Origin: Mangrovibacillus cuniculi
GTDB lineage: Bacteria; Bacillota; Bacilli; Bacillales; R1DC41
Length of the DNA: 64,000 bases
NCBI RefSeq assembly: GCF_015482585.1
Contig: NZ_CP049742.1
Location: 2,325,001-2,389,000 of the forward strand
Reading direction: 5' to 3'
Numbering within the stretch: the first letter of the stretch is position 1; every line of letters begins with the position of its first letter. The notes beneath the pieces are model-generated. The model saw only the letters and a list, made by a program, of their open reading frames with translations, searched no databases and was not told the DNA's origin. Below, in pieces: positions 44,463 through 54,666 of this stretch. Both the position numbers and the translations under genes were made by a program.

Positions 44463-44491
44463 TCCCATTCAATTTAATGAATGGTTTTTTT
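44463..44491 (+). terminator. Riboswitch expression-platform terminator before nrd
   Basis: CCATTCA and TGAATGG form a stem around ATTTAA with seven T following (44485-44491), ending only a few bases before the nrdA ribosome site AGGAGGG. This is premature termination controlled by the cobalamin riboswitch. Confidence 0.88.
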
Positions 44492-44508
44492 ATTTTAGGA
44501 GGGATTTT

Positions 44509-46773
44509 ATGAACGCATTAAAAACTAAGGTACATAATTTACATTGGCTAACGGAATATGATCTAGATGTACAAGAACTAGTACCTAAATTAGGAACTGT
44601 AGAAATGGAGAAGAAATTGGACGTTGTATTAGAGTATGCCGTTAATCGAATTTCTATTGATAATCCTAAGTGGTCCTATGTAGCTTCTAGAGCCTATTTA
44701 CTAAAACTTTACAGCGAAGTAGAAAGAAATAGAGGTATTGGTAGAAACTATGCAGATGGTGATTTTTATTTACTAGTGAAGCAATTAAGTTACCAAGGAG
44801 TATACTCCAACCAACTACTAGATTCCTATACAGAACAAGAGTTAGTCGAAATAAGCAATGTCATACAAGAAGAACTAGATAAGAAATTTACTCATATTGG
44901 GGCATTTCTTCTCTCTGATCGATATTTAGCGAAAGATACCAACAATCAAATTGTAGAATTACCACAAGAACGTTTCATGATGATTGCTTTATTACTGATG
45001 AAAGAGGAAGAACGAAGTAAACGATTAGAACTAGTAAAAGAAGCCTATTGGGCTTTAAGCAATCAGTATATGACTGTCGCAACCCCTACCTTGGCCAATG
45101 CTGGTAAACGCAGCGGCCAGTTATCATCCTGCTTCATTGATACAATGGACGATTCCTTAGACAGTATCTATCTGACTAACCATGATGCTGCTAGAGTAAG
45201 TAAAGCAGGTGGTGGCGTGGGTATTTATATGGGGAAAGTTCGAGCATTAGGGTCTGCTATTCAAGGAGTGAAAGGTAGTTCATCTGGGATTATTCCATGG
45301 ATAAAATTATTAAATAATACAGCCGTTAGTGTTGATCAGTTAGGTCAACGACAAGGTGCAATCGCTGTATATATAGATATTTTCCACAAAGATATTATGA
45401 ATGGCTTCTTAGAACTAAAGACAAATAATGGTGATGAACGTAGAAAAGCGCATGATATTTTTACCGGTGTATGTGTGCCAGATTTGTTCATGAGAAAATT
45501 AGAAGAAGTGGATTCAAATGGTCGTAGTATTGGGGAATGGTCTGTTTTTTGCCCATACGAAGTAAAGCAATTGATGGGCTGGAAAGATGAACTAGGTAAT
45601 GCGCTTGGTTTAGAAGATTTTTATGATGAGGAAGATCAACAGCTCTTTACAGAGAAATACCACGAAGCACTAAACCATCCATTGTTACCAAGGCTTACCT
45701 ATCGTGCGATGGATATTATGACAAGAGTCATGATTGCTCAATTAGAAACGGGAACTCCCTATATGTTCTACAGAGACGAAGTGAATCGACAGAATCCTAA
45801 CAAACATGTCAGAGGAAAAGGGAGAACAGCCATTTATTGTAGCAACTTATGTACAGAAATTATGCAGAACATGTCTTCTACTATAGTGGTAAACGAAGAG
45901 ATGAAAGAAGAACAATTCATTACTCAAACACGTGAAGCAGGTGATTATGTGGTGTGTAACCTCTCCTCTCTTCACTTGCCTAACGCTGTAGAATCTAATG
46001 AACTGGAACGCATTATCTCCATACAAGTGAGAATGCTAGATAACGTGATTGATATAAATAATCTTCCACTGATGCAAGCATCTAGGACAAATAAGAAATA
46101 TAGAGCAATTGGGTTAGGCACGTTTGGATGGCACCATCTACTTGCAACAAAGCATATCTATTGGGAATCAGAAGAAGCAGTAGAATATGCTAGTCAGCTA
46201 TATGAAGAAATTGCTTATCACACCATTCGCGCATCCATGAAATTGTCAAAAGAGAAAGGCACTTATCCTTTATTTAGGGGTTCAGATTGGGAAAACGGTA
46301 ATTATTTTACCCGTAAAAATTATTCTTCTAACAGATGGCAAACACTTAAGGAAGACGTAAACAAATATGGTCTTCGAAACGGTTGGTTAATGGCTGTTGC
46401 ACCGAATTCTTCTACTGCGAAAATCGGTGGAAGTACGGATGGAATTGATCCATTGTTTGCAGTGGAATATGTAGAGGAAAAGAAAAACTTTCGGTTTGGC
46501 GTTACTGCTCCTGACTTAACGCATAAGACGTATGAATTTTATCGTAAAACGAGAGATAAGTTAGATCAACACTGGAGTATAGAACAAAATGCCGCAAGAC
46601 AGAGACATATCGATCAGAGTATTAGTTTTAATTTATATGTTCGACATGACATTAAAGCAAAAGAGCTATTGTCTCTCCATTTACATGCTTGGAAAAGTAA
46701 GTTGAAATCAACCTATTATGTGCGCAGCACTTCTCAAAGTGAGTTAGAGGCATGTACTGTGTGTGAAAGTTAA
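44509..46773 (+). CDS. nrdE: Class I ribonucleotide reductase, large (alpha) subunit
   Basis: 754 residues; ATG 44509 has AGGAGGG 5 bases upstream, and the upstream extension overlaps the terminator. Landmarks: SSCFIDTMDDS (redox Cys), AGGGVGIYMGKVR, the active-site NLCTEIM with the radical Cys, SSTAKIGGSTDG, and the C-terminal pair CTVC that accepts electrons. No N-terminal ATP-cone is evident, as in NrdE. It reduces NDPs to dNDPs. Symbol by class: alpha of a class Ib-like enzyme; nrdA is the alternative. Controlled by the cobalamin riboswitch. Confidence 0.93.
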   Translation: MNALKTKVHNLHWLTEYDLDVQELVPKLGTVEMEKKLDVVLEYAVNRISIDNPKWSYVASRAYLLKLYSEVERNRGIGRNYADGDFYLLVKQLSYQGVYSNQLLDSYTEQELVEISNVIQEELDKKFTHIGAFLLSDRYLAKDTNNQIVELPQERFMMIALLLMKEEERSKRLELVKEAYWALSNQYMTVATPTLANAGKRSGQLSSCFIDTMDDSLDSIYLTNHDAARVSKAGGGVGIYMGKVRALGSAIQGVKGSSSGIIPWIKLLNNTAVSVDQLGQRQGAIAVYIDIFHKDIMNGFLELKTNNGDERRKAHDIFTGVCVPDLFMRKLEEVDSNGRSIGEWSVFCPYEVKQLMGWKDELGNALGLEDFYDEEDQQLFTEKYHEALNHPLLPRLTYRAMDIMTRVMIAQLETGTPYMFYRDEVNRQNPNKHVRGKGRTAIYCSNLCTEIMQNMSSTIVVNEEMKEEQFITQTREAGDYVVCNLSSLHLPNAVESNELERIISIQVRMLDNVIDINNLPLMQASRTNKKYRAIGLGTFGWHHLLATKHIYWESEEAVEYASQLYEEIAYHTIRASMKLSKEKGTYPLFRGSDWENGNYFTRKNYSSNRWQTLKEDVNKYGLRNGWLMAVAPNSSTAKIGGSTDGIDPLFAVEYVEEKKNFRFGVTAPDLTHKTYEFYRKTRDKLDQHWSIEQNAARQRHIDQSISFNLYVRHDIKAKELLSLHLHAWKSKLKSTYYVRSTSQSELEACTVCES

Positions 46774-46785
46774 GGGGGAATGAAC

Positions 46786-47820
46786 ATGAAGCTGAATAAA
46801 TCGAGCATTTTTGATAGTCATGGACCTATGGTAACGACAAGTTTGCTTAACGGCAAAGTATCTGGCGTACTAAATTGGAATAATATCGCCTACCCACAAA
46901 TGTATGATCTTTACAACGTGTTGCTATCGAATTTTTGGAAAGCACAAGAAATTAATATGCAAGATGATATTAAACAGTGGGAGACCTTATCAGAGAAAGA
47001 AAAGTCTACGTTTCTCCAAATTAATGCTCAATTAGCAGCATTGGATAGTATTCAAACACCTGTCATGTATCATGTCTTAGAATATGTGACAGATCCTAGT
47101 TTTAAAGCCATTTTCGCTATTATCTCTCAACAAGAAGCAGTACATAATGAATCGTACTCCTATATTTTAAGTTCCTTAATTCCTTTACAGGAGCAGCATA
47201 AGTGGTTTGAAAATGCAAAAAATGACCCTTTAGTAAATAAAAGAAATGCTTTTATTATGGAAGGATATAATGCTTTTTTACAAGAGCCAACGGTAGAAAA
47301 CATCTTAAAGTTAGCTGTCTATTCCATTGTTTTAGAAGGCATTTACTTCTATTCAGGTTTTGCCTTTTTCTATCATTTAAGTAGAAAACAAAAAATGGTG
47401 AAAACGAGTACAATGATTAGTTATATTCAACGCGATGAGCTACAACATGCTTACTTCATGTCTCAATTTGTTCGTATTGTTCGAAAAGAGAATGCAGAAT
47501 TAATTACGCCTGAAGTAGATGAATGGATAAAGAACACTATTATGAGAGGTGTGGAGTTAGAAAAAGAATGGTCCACCTATATCCTCTTTTCTGTTGAGGG
47601 TATAGAAATGGATGAATTCCACGCATATCTTGAGTATTTAGGTAATAAACGATTACGACAATTGGACTTACCTAATGCGTATAAAGATAATTCTAACCCA
47701 ATGCCTTGGATCCAAGTGTATGATGATCAGAAGATTAATGAGACAAAGTCTGATTTCTTTGAACAAAAGTCTAGGTCTTATGCAAAAGTGTCTTCTTTAA
47801 ATGGATTTGATGAATTGTGA
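46786..47820 (+). CDS. nrdF: Class I ribonucleotide reductase, small (beta) subunit
   Basis: 344 residues from ATG 46786 (GGGGG 8 bases upstream; ATG 46780 is too close). The di-metal ligands are all present: Asp in LAALDSIQ, Glu/His in QQEAVHNESY, Glu in VLEGIYFY and Glu/His in RDELQHAYF. A Tyr four residues after the first His (HNESY) can hold the tyrosyl radical, so this is a radical-Tyr type and not the Phe-variant class Ic. It follows nrdE after 12 bp. Confidence 0.92.
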   Translation: MKLNKSSIFDSHGPMVTTSLLNGKVSGVLNWNNIAYPQMYDLYNVLLSNFWKAQEINMQDDIKQWETLSEKEKSTFLQINAQLAALDSIQTPVMYHVLEYVTDPSFKAIFAIISQQEAVHNESYSYILSSLIPLQEQHKWFENAKNDPLVNKRNAFIMEGYNAFLQEPTVENILKLAVYSIVLEGIYFYSGFAFFYHLSRKQKMVKTSTMISYIQRDELQHAYFMSQFVRIVRKENAELITPEVDEWIKNTIMRGVELEKEWSTYILFSVEGIEMDEFHAYLEYLGNKRLRQLDLPNAYKDNSNPMPWIQVYDDQKINETKSDFFEQKSRSYAKVSSLNGFDEL

Positions 47821-48272
47821 TCATTCGAGCTTTAATAATTTATCACTCTATATCAGGTAACACAGAGATGTTAGCAGGCTGGATTCAACAGGAGTTTGAG
47901 AAAATAGAGGTTTTGGTGGATTACTATACCTTAACTGATCTACCTAATGTTGATCTTTCTGTATACGACATTATTTCTCTAGGGACCTATACTTGGGGAA
48001 ATGGTGATATTCCAAGAGAATGGGATACGTTTTGGCCTCTATTACATGATAGCCACTTACCTGGAACTGTTTTTGGTGTTTTTGGAACAGGTGATACGTT
48101 TTATCCTAATTTCTGTGGAGCTGTTACCAGAATATGTGCACAGTTAGAGAGTGTTGTGTTAGTTGCGTGTGCTTTAAAGGTGGAGTTGCAGCCACAGGAG
48201 CAGGATAGGGAACGTTGTGCTAAGTTTACGGAGGTGTTGGTGAATAGAGTTAGCATAGATTCTTATAACTAG
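47817..48272 (+). CDS. Flavodoxin in the ribonucleotide reductase operon (probable NrdI substitute)
   Basis: 151 residues, GTG start overlapping the nrdF stop by 4 bp. FMN-phosphate loop YHSISGNTEML and isoalloxazine loops GTYTWGNGDIPREW and FGTGDTFYP are present, as in short-chain flavodoxins of the YkuN type. In class Ib systems the flavoprotein NrdI provides superoxide to make the Mn-tyrosyl cofactor; a co-encoded flavodoxin could do this or reduce the enzyme. It is longer than typical NrdI (about 120-130 aa). Confidence 0.85.
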   Translation: MIIRALIIYHSISGNTEMLAGWIQQEFEKIEVLVDYYTLTDLPNVDLSVYDIISLGTYTWGNGDIPREWDTFWPLLHDSHLPGTVFGVFGTGDTFYPNFCGAVTRICAQLESVVLVACALKVELQPQEQDRERCAKFTEVLVNRVSIDSYN

Positions 48273-48285
48273 TAGATAGTTTAGT

Positions 48286-48318
48286 AAAAGCGGACCGTCA
48301 TCAGGTCTGCTTTTACTA
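48286..48318 (+). terminator. Terminator of the nrd operon
   Basis: AAAAGCGGACC pairs with GGTCTGCTTTT (one G-T) and T-rich sequence follows. Confidence 0.88.
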
Positions 48319-48412
48319 TTATCTTTTTTTATCTATAGATATTACTGTCACTCCCTAGAACATTAAAGTTTTTGATTTTTTTAATAGTAGATTCCTAGCA
48401 GGCACATCTGTT

Positions 48413-49702
48413 TTATTTAACTTTTATACGAGTTTCTTTTTGCAAAACATTGGACGTACCATTTATTTGTAGAGTAATCGTTGAACCTTCTATTTCTTGT
48501 GGTAAAAAATAGTGTAGTTCTCCTGGTACTTCCCCACTTGATACAGTTGAAATACGATACTCATTTCCTAAGTTATCAACCACATCACCAAATACGGACA
48601 TAAATGTATTTTCTTCATTTTGTTTTATATGAGAGAGAACTACTTGTTCACCTTCTATTTCTTTTATAGAAAGATTCATGTCTTTCGGAGAACGTAAGAT
48701 TTTTCTATTTTCTACATCAATGATAACTTCCATATCATTCTTCGGTATGGCTTTTATACCATCAAATACAACATACAACTCTTCTGGATTTTCAAAAAAT
48801 GGACTACTAGTGTAAAAAATCCAATCATCTTTTTCCCCGCTACTAGTTCTAGAATCCTCTGGCAGCCATTTGTTCCCTTTCGTATCTTGGAGATGTAAGT
48901 TTTCAAAGCCAAAGAACTGATAGGTATTATTAGAATCTGATGTAACTGAGATTGCTACACTTGTAGGGGACACTTTTACCTTATTCACCATAATCCTTTG
49001 CCCGTGTATAACCGCTTCCATTTTGACGTTATATTCTTTAGAAGGAATAATATCTTCTTCGCTAAATTGAATAGGTAATTCCCAAGTATTCATCACTTTT
49101 CGATTATCATTAGTTAAATGGAAATCTAAACTTCCAACATCTAAAGGGCCATTCTCAAAAAAATAAACTTGTAGGGTATGCATATTCTCTTGTGCATCAC
49201 TAGCAGGACTATAAAAACTAGAACTATACATTAGCTCTTCACTGTTTTTTCCTTTTATACTTGGTATAATGCTCGTTTCCTTACCCCAAGACGAGTCATG
49301 TTTATAGAACACCACAATGCGTTCTTCATCGACAATGAGCGAGTCAATGTAAAGCTTTTTTCCGTGATTATCTAGAGTCTTATCTATAGGATATAAGTAA
49401 TCATGGTATAGACTACTTATTAAGCTCGTATCACCTCTAACTGCAATTACTAACTTTTCTAATCCAGGTATCTCTCCTATAAACGCAGCGACTGTATCCG
49501 ACACCCGGATGGTTCCTATCAAACTAAAGCATAGTAAAGAGGCTGCAATTAGTAATGTATAGCGCTTGTATCTCCTCTTTTGCTCTATTACTCCTCTGTT
49601 GACACCTCTACTAATAGCGTCGTGGAGCTGAATTGAAGGAACAGGTAGTTCATCTATCTTTTCCTTCTCTTTTTTTAACTCTTCTTCACGAATGTTTCTC
49701 AC
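48413..49702 (-). CDS. Anti-sigma factor of the DUF4179 family
   Basis: 429 residues, GTG start overlapping the sigma gene by 17 bp. The first about 50 residues are cytosolic and charged, then one helix (YTLLIAASLLCFSLIGTI), then DTVAAFIGEIPGLEKLV, the DUF4179 signature, and a long beta-rich extracytoplasmic portion. It holds the ECF sigma factor at the membrane until a surface signal releases it. Confidence 0.88.
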   Translation of the reverse strand: MRNIREEELKKEKEKIDELPVPSIQLHDAISRGVNRGVIEQKRRYKRYTLLIAASLLCFSLIGTIRVSDTVAAFIGEIPGLEKLVIAVRGDTSLISSLYHDYLYPIDKTLDNHGKKLYIDSLIVDEERIVVFYKHDSSWGKETSIIPSIKGKNSEELMYSSSFYSPASDAQENMHTLQVYFFENGPLDVGSLDFHLTNDNRKVMNTWELPIQFSEEDIIPSKEYNVKMEAVIHGQRIMVNKVKVSPTSVAISVTSDSNNTYQFFGFENLHLQDTKGNKWLPEDSRTSSGEKDDWIFYTSSPFFENPEELYVVFDGIKAIPKNDMEVIIDVENRKILRSPKDMNLSIKEIEGEQVVLSHIKQNEENTFMSVFGDVVDNLGNEYRISTVSSGEVPGELHYFLPQEIEGSTITLQINGTSNVLQKETRIKVK

Positions 49703-50222
49703 GTAGGCTTTCTCCTTCCTCTGTTAGCTCCCCTTTTAGCGTAGACAACCCTTTACGTATCCATGTTTTTATCGTTCCTTTTGGACGGTCCATAATATAA
49801 GCAATCTCTTCAACAGGTAAATCATGAAAGTATCGTAACGTAATAACATGCTTATATGGTTCTTCTAAAGAAAGAACAGCACTACGTATGTCATAGGAGA
49901 TAGAATTATCGTCCACTTGCGCTTCACCGTTCACTTTTTCTGTGACAACCAGCTTCTGTCGTTTTCTGAACTCATCATGGCAATAATTAAACAAAATTCT
50001 GGTTAGCCAAGCCGAGATATGAGCTGGATCTCTTAGCTTTTTTATCTGCTTGTATGCTCTATAAGTTGTTTCTTGTACCGCTTCTATCGCATCATGTTCA
50101 TTATGGAAATAAGTAAAAGCTATTTTATAAAGACGTGTTTGATGCAAACGCATGACCTGTTCAAAAGCTTGATTGTTGCCGCTTTTTGCTTGTTTTATTA
50201 AAACTATTGTCTCTTGTTCCAA
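49686..50222 (-). CDS. ECF RNA polymerase sigma factor
   Basis: 178 residues, TTG start with GGGAGGG 7 bases upstream. Region 2 (YKIAFTYFHNEHDAIEAVQETTYRAYKQI) and region 4 (VITLRYFHDLPVEEIAYIMDRPKGTIKTWI) are complete, with a short linker. It is the first gene of the sigma/anti-sigma pair, which is typically autoregulated. The promoter-like sequence upstream is AT-rich and no clear ECF -35/-10 is readable. Confidence 0.93.
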   Translation of the reverse strand: MEQETIVLIKQAKSGNNQAFEQVMRLHQTRLYKIAFTYFHNEHDAIEAVQETTYRAYKQIKKLRDPAHISAWLTRILFNYCHDEFRKRQKLVVTEKVNGEAQVDDNSISYDIRSAVLSLEEPYKHVITLRYFHDLPVEEIAYIMDRPKGTIKTWIRKGLSTLKGELTEEGESLREKHS

Positions 50223-50395
50223 TGCTGTCCCTCCCTTCTTATAGGTTAGACTGTTTAATAAGGATAAACGATTTATTTTTATTTTTTTAATTTAGGCATT
50301 TACAAATCATCAGTTATGCACGGAGGAGTATAAAATGAAAAAATACTACTACCTAAGTAGGCAGTAGCATGGTTTGGTAAAAGTTATGTTCACTA

Positions 50396-52081
50396 TTAAA
50401 CCTGAAATCTATTAATCATTCCACTCAGCCCCTCCGCCAAGTTAGAAAGAGCATGTGCTGACGCAGAGATTTCTTCCATTGAGGCCATCTGCTGCTCTGC
50501 CGCAGCTGCTACGTTTTGAGAGTGCATGGATGCATCATCAGAAATAGCTGTCAGGTCTTTAAAGTGCAAAGTGACTTCATCCGTATTTATCGATACCTTA
50601 TCTGTCGCCTCTACCATCACTTTAATTTGATTTGTTAAGGAATTCATAATCTCTAAGATTTCTTGGAAGTTTTGTTCTGTTAGACCTACTATCTTTAACC
50701 CATCCTCCACTTCCACTGTTACTTGTTTCATAGAGTTGTTGGATTGGACCATGTCTTTTTGTATTTCTTGAATTAAAGCAGTTATTTGTGAAGAAGAGCG
50801 TTGTGATTGTTCAGCCAATTTCCTTACCTCGTCTGCTACGACTGCAAAACCTTTTCCATGCTCCCCTGCTCGTGCTGCTTCAATTGCCGCGTTCAGAGCT
50901 AAAAGATTAGTTTGTTCTGCGATAGAGGAGATTACATTTGTAATGTCTCCAATTTCCTTTGATCTTTGGTCTAATGACTTGATAGCTTCTCCACTAGACT
51001 TTACCGAACTACTGATTGCTTCAATTTGTTGAACGGTTCTAGTAACTAATTCTCCTCCATTATTAGCTTTAGAAGTTGCCTGTAAACTAACTTTTGAGAT
51101 AGTATTGGCATTTTTCACAATATCTTGAATTCCAAGGCTAACTTCTTCTAAAGAAATTGCACTAGTCTTAATACTCGTAGTAGCGCCATCTGCACCACTA
51201 GCTACTTCTTGAATAGACTCTGCAATTGTTTCTGAAGCTTTGCTAGTTTGTTCTGCACTTGCAGTTAATTCTTCTGAGGAAGCAGCTACTTGCTCAGATG
51301 TGTTCATCACTTCGTTCATCATTTCTTTAAGATTTTTTGTCATATCATTAAAATGAACCGAAAGTGTACTTAATTCATCTCCTGCTTTATCATCAATAGT
51401 TGAAGTAAAATCACCATTTCCTGCTAGTTTAACACCTTCTGTGATCTTCCTTAATCTCTTATTTATTTTAGCAGTAAAGACAAAAACACTCGTTCCTGCT
51501 ATCACAATCATTAATACAATAATAGGTAAAAACGTTGTGAAAAAGCTAGATATAATTTTATTAATAATATTTTGGGAAGCTCCTACATAAAAAATACCAA
51601 TCGTTTGGTTATTTCCATCTTTAATTGGCATATACGCAGTTTGATACATTTGTCCTACCACGTCTGCCTCTCCATAGAAGGTCTCTCCTTTGGTAATGAC
51701 CGCTTCTGTTACTTCAGGAGAAGCCGTTGTGCCTACTGCTCTATTTCCTTCTTTAATGACATTCGTAGCGACGCGTGTATTACCTTGAAAGATAGTTACT
51801 GTATCTCCTGTATCCCTTCCAATGGTATCTACTAAGTCGAAGTTGTCATTCATTAAAACAGATCCTTTGTATAGTTTATCATCCTTTATTTCCCAGTTAC
51901 CTGGATAGTGAGTATCTATGTAACGATAGGCTAACGCTAGATCTCCTTTTGCTTTTTCTACCGCAAATTCTTTCACACCTTGCGTAATTTCATGGTGAAC
52001 AACAAACCCAATGACAGTAGATAAAACCAAGATTATGCTGGTTACCATGATGTTTATTTTTGTTCCTAGTTTGAGCTTCAT
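50396..52081 (-). CDS. Methyl-accepting chemotaxis protein with single Cache sensor
   Basis: 561 residues from ATG 52081 (GAAGGTGA 8 bases upstream). Helices about 10-30 and 190-210 enclose an extracellular Cache-type domain ([28 protein letters not shown]). A HAMP domain and a coiled signalling region follow, with the invariant hairpin tip ([10 protein letters not shown] region and [19 protein letters not shown]) that contacts CheA/CheW. It ends NRFQV, without a C-terminal CheR/CheB tether. Ligand unknown. The start 21 bp upstream in the same frame has no ribosome site. Confidence 0.95.
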   Translation of the reverse strand: MKLKLGTKINIMVTSIILVLSTVIGFVVHHEITQGVKEFAVEKAKGDLALAYRYIDTHYPGNWEIKDDKLYKGSVLMNDNFDLVDTIGRDTGDTVTIFQGNTRVATNVIKEGNRAVGTTASPEVTEAVITKGETFYGEADVVGQMYQTAYMPIKDGNNQTIGIFYVGASQNIINKIISSFFTTFLPIIVLMIVIAGTSVFVFTAKINKRLRKITEGVKLAGNGDFTSTIDDKAGDELSTLSVHFNDMTKNLKEMMNEVMNTSEQVAASSEELTASAEQTSKASETIAESIQEVASGADGATTSIKTSAISLEEVSLGIQDIVKNANTISKVSLQATSKANNGGELVTRTVQQIEAISSSVKSSGEAIKSLDQRSKEIGDITNVISSIAEQTNLLALNAAIEAARAGEHGKGFAVVADEVRKLAEQSQRSSSQITALIQEIQKDMVQSNNSMKQVTVEVEDGLKIVGLTEQNFQEILEIMNSLTNQIKVMVEATDKVSINTDEVTLHFKDLTAISDDASMHSQNVAAAAEQQMASMEEISASAHALSNLAEGLSGMINRFQV

Positions 52082-52102
52082 AGGGTCACCTTCTTTATAC
52101 AT

Positions 52103-52449
52103 TTTATACTATCAATATCGACAAAATGCGACAGAATTTTAGGGTAGATTCATCAGTTTTTAATGAATATTCAGGTGATTAACCTAGTAAAATATGGTTT
52201 AGTAGTAAGTTATTAGAAGTATATAAAAGAAGAAGTCCAAAACAATAATAGTTAGTCCCATATTACAAATGAAGCTTTCCTGCCTCGGTTTTGAAGGTAT
52301 CTTTACTTTTTTACCTTTGGGGAAAATTCACTTTTTTTTAGAAAATTATTAAATACTAGACATACTTGGATAAATTCATCTTTTGTAGTTAACAGTAAGA
52401 CAGATAATTACATAGAAAAAATCCAAGTATTGAAAAGAGGTAATATAAA
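52103..52449. other. Divergent intergenic region, no gene seen
   Basis: AT-rich; promoters of the chemoreceptor (minus) and the DUF421 gene (plus) are expected here. No repeats or structured RNA noticed. Confidence 0.4.
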
Positions 52450-53061
52450 ATGGATTGGATATGGAAAGCCATTCTTATTGTAATGGCCGGGACTTTGTTG
52501 TTACGCTTAGCTGGAAGGAAATCACTTTCCCAAATGACATTAGCTCAAACGGTCATCATGATTGGGATTGGTTCATTATTAATACAACCAGTAGCAGGAA
52601 AAAACATTTGGACTACTATAGGTGTTGGATTAGTCTTAGTTATTACGTTAATGGTAATAGAATACTTACAGGTCAAAGTTAACATGTTCGAAAAATTTAT
52701 AACTGGGAAATCCAAGATATTAGTAGAAAATGGAGTAATTAACGAAAAGAACTTTAAAAAATTACGATTTACTGTTGATCAACTAGAAATGAAGTTACGA
52801 CAACAAGGAATTAGTAAAATAGCTGATGTGAAATGGGCTACATTAGAACCCAATGGACAGATGGGGTTTGAATTGATGGACCATGCTAAACCAGTTACGA
52901 TGCAGGAGTATTCAGTTCTGCTGATGCAATTGCAACAACTGAAGAGTCATTTTGGGATTCCACCTTATAAAAGTCCTTCCAAAAATGCTATGGAAGATAT
53001 GGATATTTTCAGTGAGGTAAAGGACAGTGTTGATAAACATTCCTCGGAGGCACTGCAATAA
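52450..53061 (+). CDS. DUF421 (YetF-like) membrane protein
   Basis: 203 residues. Three N-terminal helices then a soluble DUF421 domain: GRKSLSQMTLAQTV near the start and IADVKWATLEPNGQMGFEL in the body are family blocks. AAGAGG lies about 8 bases before ATG. The family is common in bacilli with no settled function (some act in spores). Single gene. Confidence 0.9.
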   Translation: MDWIWKAILIVMAGTLLLRLAGRKSLSQMTLAQTVIMIGIGSLLIQPVAGKNIWTTIGVGLVLVITLMVIEYLQVKVNMFEKFITGKSKILVENGVINEKNFKKLRFTVDQLEMKLRQQGISKIADVKWATLEPNGQMGFELMDHAKPVTMQEYSVLLMQLQQLKSHFGIPPYKSPSKNAMEDMDIFSEVKDSVDKHSSEALQ

Positions 53062-53093
53062 GTAGATATTGGGACTATCTTTGAACAGGATAT

Positions 53094-53132
53094 AGAGACA
53101 CAGAGATAGGTATCTTTCCTTGTGTCTCTAAT
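53094..53132. terminator. Hairpin between convergent genes
   Basis: AGAGACACA pairs with TGTGTCTCT around a 17-base loop between the DUF421 gene and the gene ending at 53140. No strong T-run, so this is a weak terminator. Confidence 0.55.
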
Positions 53133-53139
53133 GTACTGA

Positions 53140-53496
53140 TTACATAAAATAACCGTGAACAGCACCAAGAATCGTAAAAATAACAAGATGATCCCCAATT
53201 GCTATATAAAAGTATTTTCTTTCTATTAATTTAAACATCGTGTTTTTTACATACATTAAACTGATAAGAAACCCAATTATTAGTCCAATCATACCCCCAT
53301 TGAAGATACCTTCTACACCTGCTGCTTGTACGAGAAATCCGACCAGAAAAGAACTGATGAATGCGATTATGATAGATACAACGTAAGCCACGGGATGATT
53401 TTTTTTGTTTTTTAGTAAGATGGAGTAATATATTCCACCGTATAGCATGTACACAAATGCACCTACTAGTAATGCTGTTAGCGAAAGAGTAAACAT
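53140..53496 (-). CDS. DUF1761-like small membrane protein
   Basis: 118 residues from ATG 53496 (AGGAGG 6 bases upstream; the longer frame to 53541 has no site). Four helices; GVEGIFNGGMIGLIIGFLIS and ending AVHGYFM are consistent with DUF1761-type proteins. Function unknown. Confidence 0.78.
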   Translation of the reverse strand: MFTLSLTALLVGAFVYMLYGGIYYSILLKNKKNHPVAYVVSIIIAFISSFLVGFLVQAAGVEGIFNGGMIGLIIGFLISLMYVKNTMFKLIERKYFYIAIGDHLVIFTILGAVHGYFM

Positions 53497-53620
53497 TTCT
53501 TTCCTCCTATTGAGTTTTTTTTTTCTGTCTTTATTATACAATATGGTTGGTATATTTACTGACCGTCATAAAGATATAATTCATTTATGACTCTTACAGG
53601 TAGTTACAGTGATGTTGATT

Positions 53621-54130
53621 TTATTTCCCCCAATATTCAATAGTTATATCTGAATACTCGTCCACACTCATAACGAATCCAAATTTGTAGTTCTCTGATA
53701 CAATAATTAGATCATCTTGCATATCTAACAAAAATTTCATTATAATATTTTTACTTTCTAGTAATGAAAGTACTAACGCTAATGGATAATTAAGAATGAG
53801 TTGGTCACAGTTCCTCGAGTATAAACCAGCTGTAGGAGGGTAAAACAAAACTGTTTCTTGTTCGTAACTTTTATAGTATTCGAAAATAAATTCAATCTTT
53901 GAATAGAGTATTTCTTCGCTATAAGGTATTTTAAAAGATTTAATATCATTGGTTTTTATGAGTTCATAAACCTTTTGATACACTTCCTCTGTTTTTAGAA
54001 AATCAAAAAACTTCTTATCTGAGATATCTATGTTATAGTAATTCTTTAAGTCGTCTATAAGTTGTATCTTTGCGTGTTTTACTTTGTTTTTAATTAGTAA
54101 CTTTTCTAACTGAATTTTTCTATCACTCAT
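53621..54130 (-). CDS. YxiF-like small protein, possible immunity protein, unknown
   Basis: 169 residues from ATG 54130 (AGAGGTG 8 bases upstream; the 39-residue extension is unsupported). Begins MSDRKIQLEKLLIKNKVKH, then YYNIDISDKKFFDFL, acidic and helical, no signal. This reminds me of YxiF-type proteins that sit in the orphan-immunity islands near wapA in B. subtilis. The following 1 kb contains broken genes of similar flavour. Assignment is by pattern memory. Confidence 0.5.
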   Translation of the reverse strand: MSDRKIQLEKLLIKNKVKHAKIQLIDDLKNYYNIDISDKKFFDFLKTEEVYQKVYELIKTNDIKSFKIPYSEEILYSKIEFIFEYYKSYEQETVLFYPPTAGLYSRNCDQLILNYPLALVLSLLESKNIIMKFLLDMQDDLIIVSENYKFGFVMSVDEYSDITIEYWGK

Positions 54131-54239
54131 TATGAAAACACCTCTGCACAATAATTCGTTACTTATATAAACTTTTATAGAGTAACTTGTAATCGATCTT
54201 CCTTTAACGTAGACATATCCAAGTACAATAATCAAGGGT

Positions 54240-54525
54240 GTTATCAAGGTATAAGTTTCATTTTTGAGTACTTAGAAAGTAAAACTTTCGAAACCAAAAA
54301 AGCTTGTATTTATTGGTTAGATAATGCAGTTGGTAGTTCGCCCAATAAGCCATGGATGGATAAATTAGCAGCAGTTCAAAAGGAACTTACAGAAGAGGAA
54401 CTGATAAGAATAACTAATTGGATTTTAAACAATAAATGTTTAGAAAGAGAACAAGTTACCGGATGGATTGATGATGTTTATAAGAGATTCGAAAAATCTT
54501 CTGCATGGTATTTAAAAATGAAATA
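54240..54525 (+). pseudogene. 3' fragment of a protein-coding gene without start
   Basis: A single frame is open through ISFIFEYLESKTFETKKACI (shortened) to AWYLKMK and a stop at 54523-54525. It has typical coding composition but no usable start or ribosome site; its 5' end would overlap the divergent gene at 54130. Likely the tail of a deleted gene. Family not recognised. Confidence 0.6.
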
Positions 54526-54666
54526 AGAACATGATTGGCGAACTGGGATAAATACTGTGTATCTTGAGAGCAGTCCCCACAACTCATTAAAGGTAAGAAT
54601 ATAAGAAAATGGTGGGACGTTTGACGTTCAGCTTAGATTAGACTGATGATCAGTATTTATACTAGT

